A stretch of 64,000 nt of DNA from Atopsyche davidsoni (GCA_022113835.1 JAILWY010000010.1:13697501-13761500), one strand, 5' to 3'; shown: positions 50,623 through 62,060, counted from the stretch's first letter. Numbers and translations are program-made. The notes: generated from the sequence alone by a model not told the origin.

Positions 50623-53019
50623 CAGCAAAAATAGCTCTGAACTTCATGTGATGCAACGGCTTATGACTGTGGGTACTGGAGTGCCCCATTAGAGACAGCC
50701 TATAGTCCACCATTGTCCGGTGCAGTGATATTTGGCAGAATGTATTTTTTTAACACATGTTTACACATATTTTCTTTGTTTTAAAACCCTGTTTTACAAA
50801 TTTCAATCCAATGTTTATTGGAATTTTTTTGGTGATATAAAGGTTTTTTGATCATGTGATGATATTAACGTATATCCACTATATTTATATGGAAAGAAAT
50901 AAGATGGCAAATGTTTGTCTACCTTTAGCTCATGTTGTGTATTTTTTTCATCGATTTTATTAGTTATCATTTGTTTCACCAAATTTTAACAAATGACACT
51001 TGACAAAAGGATATATGTTTTTTAAGCATTATATTGGGGCTCCCAACCTTTTTCAAGAAGTTAGCTTGGCTTCAGTTTGACTATTTGAAGGTTCCGATGT
51101 ATAAATATAAATGTATATTAATAGACTGTTGTCGTATAGTTTACACTTGGATTATTTTAAACAACACAAAATAATTTTATTATCCTAAAAGAGCATGGCT
51201 AGTTACTAATCTTCAGAACACACGTTGAGTTGGCTAAAAAATAATTAACTTAATAGGATAGTCACAGGTGATAAAGGGTAGTTTGAAGTACTATTAAACG
51301 AATGAATTATACCCACACCTAAACTTGGTATGACATTGAAAATAGTCGTATTGTGTGTCTAATGGCACTTTATTATTATAATTCATTTTGTGTTAGTAAA
51401 ATTGGATTAAAATCAGTACACTATATATTATTTAAAAATGACCGGTTCATTTACAAAAATGGTTTTGGTCAACATAAAATGCATCATATTGAAACATGAC
51501 AATGCCAGATTCCCAGCAGCATAAATAAACTGGAATAGTTTACCGCATAAACTATTTCACCTGCAACCAGCCTACTTTTATGAGAAAGAAAATGTAAATT
51601 TACATAAAAGATAACATGACATAAGGTTGTAGATAATAATAGGGAATATTAAATTGATTTTGAAATAATCACAAATAATGAGTTTCATGTGTTATTAATT
51701 TTGTATTTTATTAATTATTGATACCCCTAGTGATTTTATTCTTTATTAAATTAAAATAATACGATTGAATCGTATGTCGCTTAAATTGAAAAATGTGTAC
51801 TTAAACACATTCAGAGTAGTTTCAATTTGTTGCCTTTTGCAATTTGCCACACATTGATGGCGTTGCGTATCTCAGAGGCAGTTTTTACTTCTATTTGCTG
51901 TTACTTGTAAAACGGCTTTAGTCTTAAAAAATAAAGTTCTTAAATTTAATGTTTAATGTATTTTGACCAATATGGAGATGAATCTTATGTAATGCTTATT
52001 ACTGGATAGCAAAATATTAAAATTGTTTTATAATATTTTCCTGCCATTTTGATCTAAATGGGTTGGCTAATAACCCTAAATTCTAACACTGAATGTTTGA
52101 TTTTCTAATCTCCTTGCTTACTAAAAGGTATCACTTTTTAAATACTTCCATGTCAATTTATAAACTATAATATTATGTATATATTGAATTGTTTAACATA
52201 CTGTTTTGGCTGGATCAGAATTTATGAAATATTAGTGTAAGTTACTAGATACTAATTCGTTGTCTATGGATGAATGCAGTTATTGCACAGAAATTCGAAT
52301 AAAAATACTTGTGTTTATATTAGGTTGTTCATTCAACTATAAATTAAAATGTTTTGGATTAGAATTAATATTATACTAACATTATTTTTAGAATAAATGC
52401 ACCATCGTGCACTGAAGAACTCAAATTATAAAATATGAAAAATAATCAACTATTTCTATTTTCATTGCAAGAAGTCTTAGTCTCAAGATCTCAGTACTGT
52501 TTAGCTTCTAAATTGGTATTTTCCTAATGTTGGCAGTAGGACAAACAAAATATTGAACATAGTCTCGCACGTATGTATATTTTAATAAAAAAAAACTTAG
52601 ATTGATCTTAGTAATTGTTTTAAATATAATTATAAACATTTTAGAATTGTAAATATTTGATACTAGCTTTTAGTATCCGACTTTGTAGGAGATAGGTGCA
52701 AAATTTGACCTAATGTCAAAATTAAATAATTTTAATAATTTAAGATTTGCTTTCCTTCGTCTTGGCTTTTTTTATGGAAAGGTCGGTAAAAAAAATTTAT
52801 CAATTTGAATGTGTTTTAAAACAAAAATTCATGACTTAGATGAACATAGATAAATTTATTGAATCCTAATTTGTTATAAATTTTATTTTATCGAATTATT
52901 TATTGTTGGAATTTTATAAAGCAAAATGCTGCAAGAAAATCAAGTCCTATATAGGTGGATACATTGTTCATTTCAATGTTAAATTTATGCCTTATAGAAA
53001 TTTCTCTTAGAATTTCTTA

Positions 53020-53058
53020 GAAAATATTATTTATTCTATTAGAATAAATAATATTTTC
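53020..53058. repeat. Perfect 39-bp palindrome downstream of Frayed
   Basis: 19-bp arms (GAAAATATTATTTATTCTA and complement) around a single T, in the region that may be Frayed 3' UTR. It can fold into a long AU hairpin. Confidence 0.8.
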
Positions 53059-54180
53059 ACTAATATTCTGTAAAAATAATAAATATACACTGACACGCAC
53101 CGGAAATAGATAGTTGTTTCTATTGTTTCTTGTTCATTAATAAATCGAGTTTAAGTTATTAACCCTTGAACTGAAAAAAAACTTATATAACCATGATTAT
53201 AAACATAGCAAGTAGATGGTAATTTTGGAAAATCTAGCTGAGGTGTTGAGTCCATATAATATTCTTTCCAAAAGTATATGTCAGCAGCTCATAATTATAA
53301 AAACCTATCAATACCAAATTTTAGTGCTCTAGGATAAACAGCGTAGAATTGCATTGATAGACAGTTGACTTCCAAATGTATAATAGATTTAATATTAATT
53401 AATTACTGGTGGTGGGAAACAGAAAACTAGAGATTGATGAAACACGGCCTATATTTTCAAATCCATATTTATATAAGCATTGAGACCATATTATATAGCC
53501 AGTACTCATATTTTTAAGAATTCAATAATTTAAAAATCTTAATGTTTATAGTATATGAAGGTTGTTTATGCCAAACTGACTAAAATCAAATGGTAAACAT
53601 AATTCAAAGGATAATAATTATGCATTCTCAAGGAATGCACTTGGAATTTTTATTCTGTATTGTTAGTTTCAATCATTGTCTCCAGTAGCTTGCAACTGTC
53701 CTTATTTAATAGAAACAAACTATCTGATTGGTACTTTAATAATAAACCATTAATTTTTTATAAATTACATGAATTATTTCAACATATATCATATTTTGAC
53801 TATTTTTATATATTCGCATTATATTTTCTGTCTCTACAATACACTATTAAAATAAAGTCAAAGTAAAGATTTATATCGATACAGTTAATCTCAATTTGAT
53901 TTTTTAAAATAATATTTTTGTCAAATAACTAGTATTGAAAGTGCAAATTAGGAAACTTCTTCAATCTATTTTTTAATAAAATGTGGTCTCTTAAGTATTG
54001 TAAACTTTAGGTATAAAATTTGAGCAACTTACATTGGGTATAAAAGCTCACTTACTCACAGATGAAATGAAAATGAAATTAGTTCTCAATGGGTATGTAT
54101 TATGTTATGTTCCTGCCCATATTTTTCTTTGAATTAAAGTGGTTTTTTTGTTGTTCCTGTAGCAGATAAATATATATATA

Positions 54181-54350
54181 CATTGAGAGGCTGTACTTTT
54201 TGCTAGCAACGTTTACTTTGTTTAATAGGGTCTGTAGGTCTTTAGCACTGACTCCTAAAAAGACAATGTCATCGGCGTAGCGAATATTATTCAGTGGTCT
54301 GTCATTGGTCTTAAAACCAATTTTACAACCATCAAGTGCTTTGTTAAAAG
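54181..54350 (-). pseudogene. LINE reverse transcriptase fragment with YADD motif
   Basis: On the minus strand 55 codons are open with no break: ALDGCKIGFKTNDRPLNN, then IRYADDIVFL (YADD at 54268-54279, the catalytic box) and LQTLLNKVNVASKKYSLSM. This is the palm subdomain of a non-LTR reverse transcriptase. Nothing else of the enzyme is present; it borders a (TA) stretch at its 3' side. Confidence 0.8.
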
Positions 54351-54422
54351 TCCAAGGAAAAAAAGCATTTGAAGGGAGAGCTAACAGTGGCTGAAAGTCA
54401 GGAGTACAACCGAATTAGTAAG

Positions 54423-54497
54423 ACTGGCTCAGGTTCATATGTTCAGTGAGAAGGTCACAAACTTTCTCTGAGGAGAGGCACTTGAAGAAGATATATA
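54423..54497 (+). repeat. Dispersed repeat, copy B
   Basis: Strong match over about 75 bp to 28443-28521: ACTGG.CTCAG, TGTTCAGTGAGA.GGTCAC, GAGAGGCAC..GAAGAAG. Both copies end in a GAAGAAG microsatellite, as tails of some SINEs or LINEs do. It lies about 70 bp from the reverse transcriptase fragment. Confidence 0.65.
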
Positions 54498-56014
54498 TAT
54501 GAAGAAGAGAAGGATATATATTATAAAGTATGGATGTTATCTGGACTTGAGATTTTTATCTTAAGGTTTGTAATTATAAATTCTTATTGTGTTATTTTGT
54601 TTACATTCGTGGATTCCCTAACTTTTCTCCCTATAAAAGTTATATTTCTATTAAATGATACGGATTTGATTCTCATAAATTTTAGTAAAAATATTCTCAT
54701 TTATTTCATTTTGAGTTATTATATATGATTTTGGTAAACTACTGTTTTGGATTATAATTTTTGTTTTATTTATGTGTTCTTGATTACTGGAGATTTTTAT
54801 AATGTGCCTCTGATCGTTGCCCTGCTGTTTATTAGTCTTACAATTATTGTTGCATTACATACATTATACAATACATGACATCCTTAGGTTACTTTCCTGG
54901 AAAAATGTACACTTTGTATTGCAATGCCACCGTAATCTGTCATGAGCAACTGCATATCTATTTGCCATCTTTTGTCGAAAAACATACTGTATTAAAAATA
55001 TGGCATTTGTGTATGTTTATTATATACAAGTATAGTTTTGTGTTCTAAAAATATATAGTTGCATTATAGGCTGATGGTATTTTCTATACTTGGAGATAGA
55101 TAAATAAGATCCATAACTTGGTAAAATAGAATCATATCTGTTTGGTTGTACTGCAAATGGCTCTACCCTCCATCTATTGAATTCACATATCAAACTTTGA
55201 AAAAATATTTTTTGTTTGTAGATAAGATTCTATGTTACTAAGTTATATTGTTATCAAATGTCCTTTCTACGTGCGTGATAACGATACGTAATACTGTTTG
55301 TAATTTCTAGTCCATATTGTATTGTGCTAACTTGTATATCGTAAATCATTCTAAAAAAAAAGTAAGTGAGTTGTGAGAGAGTTTTGCTATATGTTTTATG
55401 GCATAGACAGGGTAGAGAACCATCTGTTCATGGGTAGACGGATCCATCCGCAAAGAGAAAAGAACCCTAGTCGTTACAAAAAAGTATTACAACTGAATTT
55501 GAAACAAATTACTAGATTGTAATAGTAAGAATTGTGAGATTCAAAAAGATTTCATTTTAAAGCAAAGAATCTAAAGATGCCTTGTGAAGAGCAGGTTTTT
55601 AATCATGTGCTGAATCGTTCCTTATGAGAGATGCACTCATGCTTTATCTAAGTATATACATATTTTAGATACCTGCACTCCTGGCAATGTTCGCGTAGAG
55701 GATGCCACAGCTCAGTGCCTGTAGTGCTGTAGTTCAGTTTTTCATATGTTCTTTGGTTTTGTCAAATTGTCGCAATGACAGCTGTAACTATTTTTATCAT
55801 AAAATGTAAGAAAATTTAATGTGCTATTATGGGCAAATGATTGTTATATTTAAGCATAATATTGTTAATAGTACAATCTTTACACCATCACTGTATCAAA
55901 AGTTAAATTTATTCTTTTTGAAGTGTTCTACATACCGATTTTGATATGCATACATTATCATTTTAGATGTCTGTAGATATAAATTTATGAATGCTCTCCG
56001 TAACTACAGACGAC

Positions 56015-56020
56015 AATAAA
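56015..56020 (+). other. Candidate poly(A) signal for Frayed
   Basis: AATAAA followed after about 25-30 nt by a GU-rich stretch (GAGTGTGTTGACTT). It would give a 3' UTR of about 5.4 kb. Nearer candidates are at about 51930 and in later AATAAA hexamers; in AT-rich DNA such hexamers arise by chance, so the true end is unknown. Confidence 0.3.
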
Positions 56021-56905
56021 AGTGTGAAGGCAATCCACAATTGAGTGTGTTGACTTATTTTAATTGCTTGATATTGTTTCAATTTTTCTTTATTATTCCG
56101 AATTCTTATATCTTAGTTAGACATGGATGATTTATTTTAAAACATCCCATTTTATGTCCACTGACTTCCAGCATCAAAACAATACAGAATATTAGATTCG
56201 CTTGTTGAATACGGTCTATGGCATTTGAATACAATCTAAATGCTTCTTCCATTAAATTTCATATAATAATGTTTTAACAGTTGTTTGATTTACTATAAAA
56301 AAACCACATATTGATATTCAAAAAGGTATAATGCAATAAATCCTGGTAATAAAGCTGGAATTGTCAAATGAAAAATTATGGGCAATAATAGTATACTCCT
56401 TTGAATATTAATCCATACGTTCATTATCACTCACAAGTGTTTTACTTGTGATTTGTAAGCGTTGATTCATCTCGGGCCAAGTCAGATGTTTGGAAAAACT
56501 ACTGTGGCTTCAAGTCTGTTTGATTACTGTCTATGTGTAATTTAATTAAATGTCAACTTAAAATTTGAAATCCACCTGTAGTTTCCACTCTCGTGTTTTA
56601 CAATAGGTATTGAATTTTGGGTTTGTCATGAGTTAGTTTATTCCTGCATGTTTTTAAAATAAATATTTGGCTCACTAGAATTGTATGTTATACTTACATA
56701 TGAAATACTATGAACATAATAAAGACATTAATTTCTATGTTTGATGATTTAAATGTATTATTATATTAATTTAAATAAAGTTGCTATGAATAATATTGCA
56801 TAAACTTTATAATTATTTTTTTCACACATTTCCGTACTTACAAAATATCAGATTCGTAAGTTTAATTGAAGATAATTTATTTGTTTATCAAGAACACACC
56901 TTTTT

Positions 56906-57080
56906 GTCCAATATTTTTGGCAGAAAGCACTTGGTGGAATTCAATTTTGATATTTTTAATTAATAATTATTTTTGTGATTTTCCCACATTTTTGTTTTTA
57001 TTTGTGACCGGTTTTGCAAAACTGTCTCGTTGGCGAAACCAATCACAAATAATAATAAAAATGTGGAAAAATCACAAAAA
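56906..57080 (-). repeat. Hairpin repeat family, copy 3 (between Frayed and IFT57)
   Basis: Reverse orientation: the tail complement (GTGGAATTC) comes first, then long near-perfect arms around GTGACCGGTTTTGC and GGCGAAACCAATCAC. More diverged than copies 1 and 2. Confidence 0.75.
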
Positions 57081-57996
57081 GAATTTTTACTTAAAAATAT
57101 CTCATCTTTTTGTAATTGTATACAACATATAAGTTAACATTGAATAGCTATTTTAAATTGTTACTTTTTTACAATATCAATGGCATTTACGTACTTCTGT
57201 GATATGATAAAGGTAAAATGTCACCTTTTATGTTTTCGTCTAATCCTACTTCTGGCTTGTAGTCAGAACATCTGAGACCATGAGCCGGAAGAACTTAAGA
57301 CTTTATTGATAAAAAAATATATAATTGTTGTTTAGTTTCTATGTAAGATTTCATTTTGTATTTAGATCCTTTCCAATAAAATATTTTTGTAAAATGCGCT
57401 CATTTCTTTTATTTCACTGTTAATCTTGCTTTAACTGGGTGATGATAGATTCCAATGGTAAAAATTTCAAATCACTGTTTGCTTGTGTCCTGCTGTTGTA
57501 TGTTCAATAGTGATTAGTAAAAAAGTAAGTTTTAATTCTATAACAGCTTAGTTACAGTCTAAAACAGGGAGTACTGACAGTTTTTATTTTACTGACTTTA
57601 TATTTGAATGACAAGCTATTGTTAGTATTTATTATTAAAATTGATATACTATAATACGTTGAAGCCAGAGATTAGAATTGAGACATCATTGAAAGCGTTT
57701 TCAAAACCATTTTTAAATATAAAGTTAATATGTCATTATGATTGTGCTACATTGCTACCCCGAATAAAGCTTTACCAATCATAAGTCAAGATTGCATTAA
57801 AGTTATAAATACTAATTGAAGGTTACTTTCGCCAATTTTTCAGATATTGCGGTTTTCATGTCATGATTTTTGATTTATTAATGCATGATCTTAGTCCAGA
57901 GATTAAACATTATTATCTATTAAACTTAACTAAACATAAACAATTAAACTTAACTTAACATAATTGTTAGCATAATTTGCTCGTACAAATGTGTAC

Positions 57997-58010
57997 GTTT
58001 CCATGGCAAC
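57997..58010 (+). promoter_or_regulatory. RFX X-box in the IFT57 promoter
   Basis: GTTTCCATGGCAAC is one base from the ideal palindromic X-box GTTGCCATGGCAAC. It lies about 120 bp upstream of the IFT57 ATG, the usual distance for X-boxes of IFT genes in worms, flies and vertebrates. RFX factors binding such sites drive ciliary genes; binding here is inferred. Confidence 0.85.
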
Positions 58011-58062
58011 GAGAACAACAACAAAAAAACATATCAGTTTTTTGACAATAGAGCAAATTGTA

Positions 58063-58092
58063 TATTTGTGTATTGTAAACAATACACAAATA
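58063..58092 (+). promoter_or_regulatory. Perfect palindrome with a forkhead-type motif, IFT57 5' region
   Basis: Two 14-bp arms (TATTTGTGTATTGT and its complement) separated by AA. The centre holds GTAAACA (58075-58081), the forkhead consensus RYAAACA, about 65 bp from the X-box and 36 bp before the ATG. It may be a paired factor site or a 5' UTR hairpin. Confidence 0.5.
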
Positions 58093-58128
58093 ACTTCATA
58101 TTATTTATTGTAAATCAACTGCAAAATA

Positions 58129-58214
58129 ATGGACTTTAAGTTAATGGATAGATTAAAATTATTAAATTTCGATGAAGAGTTTAGAAGAGCTATCAAGATG
58201 AAACCAATGAGCAG
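58129..58214 (+). CDS. IFT57: IFT57 coding exon 1
   Basis: Residues 1-28 plus a split R29, starting MDFKLMDRLKLLNFDEEF. Donor AG|GTAGAA, phase 2. A second Met at residue 6 is possible, but the first ATG follows an in-frame stop and is preferred. Confidence 0.88.
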
Positions 58215-59892
58215 GTAGAAAATATTAATAACTATTGAATTCAATAGGTTAAGTTAATTTGAATAGATAGTATTTTTATTCTTTTCAAAATAAAAAAAAT
58301 ATATAAAAAGCTACTTCCGTGACAGAATCATAAGTTGTTTACAGATACTACTTTGCAGTGGAAGGCACTCCTTCTGAACAGTTTCATGTATTTGCTCAGC
58401 TCGCCTGTTGGCTATCAACCAAAGCTGGTCATTCACTTGAACCACCCCAGGAAGATGATGATCCAAACTTCACTATATCGTCAATACTGGACGCAGCTCG
58501 GCAGCTAGGAATTCCTGTAGACTTTTCCCCCAATAAGCTAAAGCAAGGTTCAATGACCAATGCAGATATTAACTTAAGATGATTAATTTGTATCTATATA
58601 AACACATTTTTCTAATAATATGACATTAACATGTCACACAACGTCTTTATAAGCAAAGCGTCTATTTGCAACTACAATGGATAAACTATTTTGTGGTTAT
58701 GATTCCTATGAAAAATAAATCGAAGCTTGGTGTGGAATAGCAAAGAAAATAATTTATAATTTTTGAAAAAATTTAAATAATGTTAAGTCAAGATCTTTTT
58801 GCTATTATTATACTGTAAGATTTGGTTGGTTAAAATAGTTTTCCGATTTTATTAAAACTTTATGTCATCAGGTTTTGGAGATCATGTAGTTTACCTTCTC
58901 GACCGCCTTACTGACAAAGTTCTTCAGACTTCTGGCCTAACATGGCAAGCAATTGAGCCACATTCCGACCATGCGGGCTCTGGCTTCGATGAAGATCCTG
59001 CTGATGCAGACATGGAACTGGCTGAAGAAGCCGTCGATGATGAAAACTTAGATGAGGAATTTTCGGCCGATGAAGATGGTTATGCGCCTTTGGATAATGA
59101 AGAGCAAGTGTTCGGTGAGAATATTTATGAACATAAATACGTACAAAATAGAAAAAAAAAATTTATATTTATTTTTTATTATATATATTATTGGCTATTT
59201 TCATAATTTAGGTCTAGGAATTCCTTCTGTGGTGCAGGATGAGGCTGTTTGGAAACAGGAAGTGGAGAGGGCAGGTCCAGCACTTCGAGTGCGAGTAAAT
59301 CCTACAGCTAGAGATTGGAGGGCGCATCTACTTCAACTAGATACACACAGATTAGGTAGATTTCAATGTGTTTATTTTTAATATGTATATATATTTATAT
59401 ATGTATATAGATTTGTTTTAAAGTATAGTTTATTACATATCTGATCTTTGTTCTGTAGTTGTAGCGTCCGGGGATTGTAACGAGAGAGAGCGATCACTAT
59501 CGTATCGTGTTATGTATAGTGTGGTTTATCCCGGAGGGACTGTCACTGTTGTGTTTCCCCATGACGTTTGATGTGCCATAAGTCCCCTTCGTGGGCCTTA
59601 TACTACAATTATTCTGCAGTGTTTATGTTAGGAAGACTGTTTATTGATTTATTTTGAGGGAAGACACTATCATTGTATTTAATATTGTGAACTTGGTACC
59701 ATGTGTCCATAGAAGAATTCTGGACTTTATCGGAGTAACTATAATGATATGGAAAATACCACTGGTGAACTTTCATGAGTAGGAATAATGGATAACTACA
59801 ACTATTGATATTCAAACATTTTTATGTCAGATTTATTATGTCTCGAGTGGCTGGATAATAATAAGCCATGGGCAAAGGGTTAATCCTAGTAT

Positions 59893-59924
<32 letters not shown>

Positions 59925-60983
59925 TTAAGATTCAATATTAACTTTACTAATAATTTTTCATGCTTACAAATCAGAATTAAAAGGTTGGTAATCTCGATGC
60001 TTTTATAATTTTTTTAACTTTAGAGTTGGGGAAGTTAGGAAGGTCAGCTCGTGAAGGACTGTCACGTGTCGGGTCACGTGCAGCTGCAGCAAGAGAGGCA
60101 GTTCGTTCCCGGGATGAGTTGTTAGCTGCAAGAACTCCTACACTTGCGACACGTTTAGCTACACTGCGGGCACATACAGAGTCAGCGGCATCTTCTTATA
60201 AGGTATTTGATGGTTTTAGATTAACTAATTTTTCCAACACTTATCTCATGGCAAAAAAACATAAAACTTGCAGGCAGTAAGCGGCGGAGTCACACAGAGA
60301 CAGGAAGTTCTCAGTGATCTCACTGAGCGTGTGGAGGCAGTAAAACAAAAAACTGAGATGAAAGGTTAGCGTTTCTATCTCTACGTTTGGATATGAATCA
60401 ATTTGTACTGATTTGTAAATATTTTTTATCAACATTAGGTTGCACTGACAAATATTGAAGAAAATATTATTTTACTGACCAATATGATTGAAGTCAAATG
60501 AATGCTTAGTGATATCTCCAAATCTTGAACTTGCTGAACTTATAGTATAACCTTAACCTTATAGCTTATTAGGACATTAAACAGATAAACTATACCACTA
60601 TACTGCCAGCTGACTCATCCAGTTTGGTATACAGCTTATAGCTCCTAAGTAAATTTTATTTAACTAATATTATTTATATTCTATTTTATTCTTGAATTAA
60701 TATCTATCAAACTGTAGGGGTTTTGTCTATGTTTATCACTATTAGTTTTGTAATTATTTATGCAGGTATTTGTAGTTAGCAATGTATGTTAAACTTAATA
60801 AGTGGTTTAAGTTATGATGTTTTTATAGGTTCAGCCATGAATGATGCCTCTCCAATTCTAAACATCAAGCAGTGTATTGTAACACTTCGAAAGGAAATCC
60901 AACAAATGGATTTACAACTTGCAGTACTCATGTGGAGTGTTATTGAACATCAGGGTCGAAATAAACGAGGAAAAGTAATTTAA
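58129..60983 (+). CDS. IFT57: IFT57 (intraflagellar transport protein 57, hippi/che-13 family), 7 coding exons
   Basis: Coding joins: 58129-58214, 58345-58547, 58872-59114, 59212-59355, 60024-60202, 60274-60364, 60829-60983 (1101 nt, 366 residues plus stop). All phases fit. Residues about 1-120 form the N-terminal calponin-homology-like domain: DRLKLLNFDEEFRR, YYFAVEGTPSEQF, EDDDPNFTISSIL and GDHVVYLLDRLTDKVL, matching human IFT57 blocks in order. An acidic stretch fills about 125-170, then DWRAHLLQLDTHRL. The rest is a predicted coiled coil ending near NIKQCIVTLRKEIQQMD. IFT57 is a subunit of the IFT-B complex, moving cargo along cilia; in insects that means sensory neurons and possibly sperm. 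It is shorter than human (429), mainly at both ends. An in-frame TAA at 58111 precedes the ATG. The last codons (GRNKRGKVI) are not conserved, and AAA|GTAATT could be a donor to a further exon, so the extreme C-terminus is uncertain. Confidence 0.93.
58345..58547 (+). CDS. IFT57: IFT57 coding exon 2
   Basis: Acceptor TTTACAG|AT, donor CAAG|GTTCAA. Codes YYFAVEGTPSEQFHVFAQL, the PPQEDDDPN block and FSPNKLKQ, each aligning with human IFT57 (HYFAL, QPQEYDDPN, FPPSKLKSG). Confidence 0.93.
58872..59114 (+). CDS. IFT57: IFT57 coding exon 3 (end of CH-like domain, acidic region)
   Basis: Acceptor TCATCAG|GT, donor TTCG|GTGAGA. Begins GFGDHVVYLLDRL (human GYGEHVCYVLD), then a run dense in Asp and Glu, as in the human protein. 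Confidence 0.92.
59212..59355 (+). CDS. IFT57: IFT57 coding exon 4
   Basis: Acceptor TTTAG|GT, donor TTAG|GTAGAT. Codes AVWKQEVERAGPALRV and RDWRAHLLQLDTHR, aligning with human AAEWSLEVERVLPQLKV and KDWRIHVDQMHQHR. Confidence 0.92.
59456..59620. other. GC-richer unexplained segment in IFT57 intron 4
   Basis: Starts near TGTAGCGTCCGGGGATTGTA and differs in composition from the surrounding intron, as an inserted element would. I found no terminal repeats or duplication and no coding homology. Confidence 0.3.
59892..59912. repeat. (TA)n microsatellite in IFT57 intron 4
   Basis: About 10 TA units followed by a T-run. Confidence 0.9.
60024..60202 (+). CDS. IFT57: IFT57 coding exon 5 (coiled coil)
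   Basis: Acceptor TTTAG|AG, donor AAG|GTATTT. Arg/Ala/Leu-rich helical sequence (REAVRSRDELLAAR, TRLATLRAHTE). Noticeably richer in Ala and Arg, and in GC, than the other exons. Confidence 0.88.
60274..60364 (+). CDS. IFT57: IFT57 coding exon 6 (coiled coil)
   Basis: Acceptor TTGCAG|GC, donor AAAG|GTTAGC. Codes SGGVTQRQEVLSDLTERVE, aligning with human GNGGVTERTRLLSEVMEEL. Confidence 0.92.
60829..60983 (+). CDS. IFT57: IFT57 coding exon 7 (last recognised exon)
   Basis: Acceptor TTATAG|GT. Codes GSAMNDASPILNIKQ and LRKEIQQMDLQLAV, aligning with human DGAPLVKIKQ and LKQETVEMDIRIG. The TAA ends at 60983. A possible donor in the last codons means one more short exon cannot be excluded. Confidence 0.85.
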
Positions 60984-61207
60984 TTTAATTTTGTTTAACT
61001 TCACCATCAGTAACACATGTTTCTTAGAAATATGTAATAACTAACTACCTTAGTAGTTAGAAAATTCGAGAAATATCTTATAAGGTTTCTGTTATGAATT
61101 TTGAGCACTGTAATAACAAATACAATCTCAAGGGCATTGCCAATTTTTTTTACATAAAAATAAAAACAATTGTTTATGACATGTTAAAGTGTAATTGATT
61201 ATTTGGA

Positions 61208-61213
61208 AATAAA
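61208..61213 (+). other. Candidate poly(A) signal for IFT57
   Basis: The first AATAAA after the IFT57 stop, 225 nt downstream, with a T/G-rich stretch (TTCATTTTGGAATATA) after it. Position is suitable for a short 3' UTR. Confidence 0.4.
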
Positions 61214-62060
61214 ACAACTGTGAATTCATTTTGGAATATATACTTCAGGGTTTATTGATACTACTGAACCATATCCAGATAGTTAACATTCCTTCAAATA
61301 AGCACTGCTCTGTAATTAACAAACCGAAATTCGTATTCATACCTGAGAACTAACATAATACGAAATACTTTAAAATACACTGTTAATATTGTATAATACT
61401 AAGTTTGGATATCTGCTATACAGAATTTCTTAAAAGTTAATACAATCATTCAAGGATAATCTAACAGATTTGATATTTCACAACAAATAAATAGAAGGCG
61501 CAGCACGAGATTAGATACTTAGAAAGTGATATTTGTTTTTGATATGCCAAATGTTCATTTACCTGAGGTGAATATTTTATAGAAATAGATGAGTTTTTCT
61601 ATTTGATGTAGTTTCAAGATGTTTTTTTTTCTTGTTAAAAAGTATCAGAGTCACTCTCTTATAAATAAATAATTTAGAACATGATAGATACAAAGGAAAA
61701 GAGTGTAAAAAGATATGAAAAAAATATACCTTAGATCTTAGTGGTATATAATAAACTATGCATATTTTATTGAAAAAATTGATGCATCACTGATATGTAC
61801 AATCAAATTTACATTGCATATAAGGATAAATATCATTGAAATTTCTTTCTCTTAAATCTGTAGATATTTAAACCATTAAACATACTTTATCAGATGTGCA
61901 TCAAATATATATATAGTAGAGTGACAAATTAATTCATATACATGCAAAAATATGCATAGCTTGCATTCATTTCTCAAATAATTAAACATTACATTCATTC
62001 ATATTGTATAATCATTTTGGAGTTTTGATACACACACACAAACACACTCACGCATAAATT

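Larger units (their letters stand above)
50623..57990. other. Frayed 3' UTR and intergenic region
   Basis: 7.4 kb between the Frayed stop and the IFT57 promoter. It holds several AATAAA signals, the 39-bp palindrome, the reverse transcriptase fragment, repeat copy B and hairpin copy 3; otherwise AT-rich without genes. Confidence 0.6.

Noticed and set aside
51031..51065. GGGGCTCCCAACCTTTTTC, similar to one end of some hAT elements
   Set aside because: No matching inverted end or target duplication found nearby; may be a lone end of a decayed copy.
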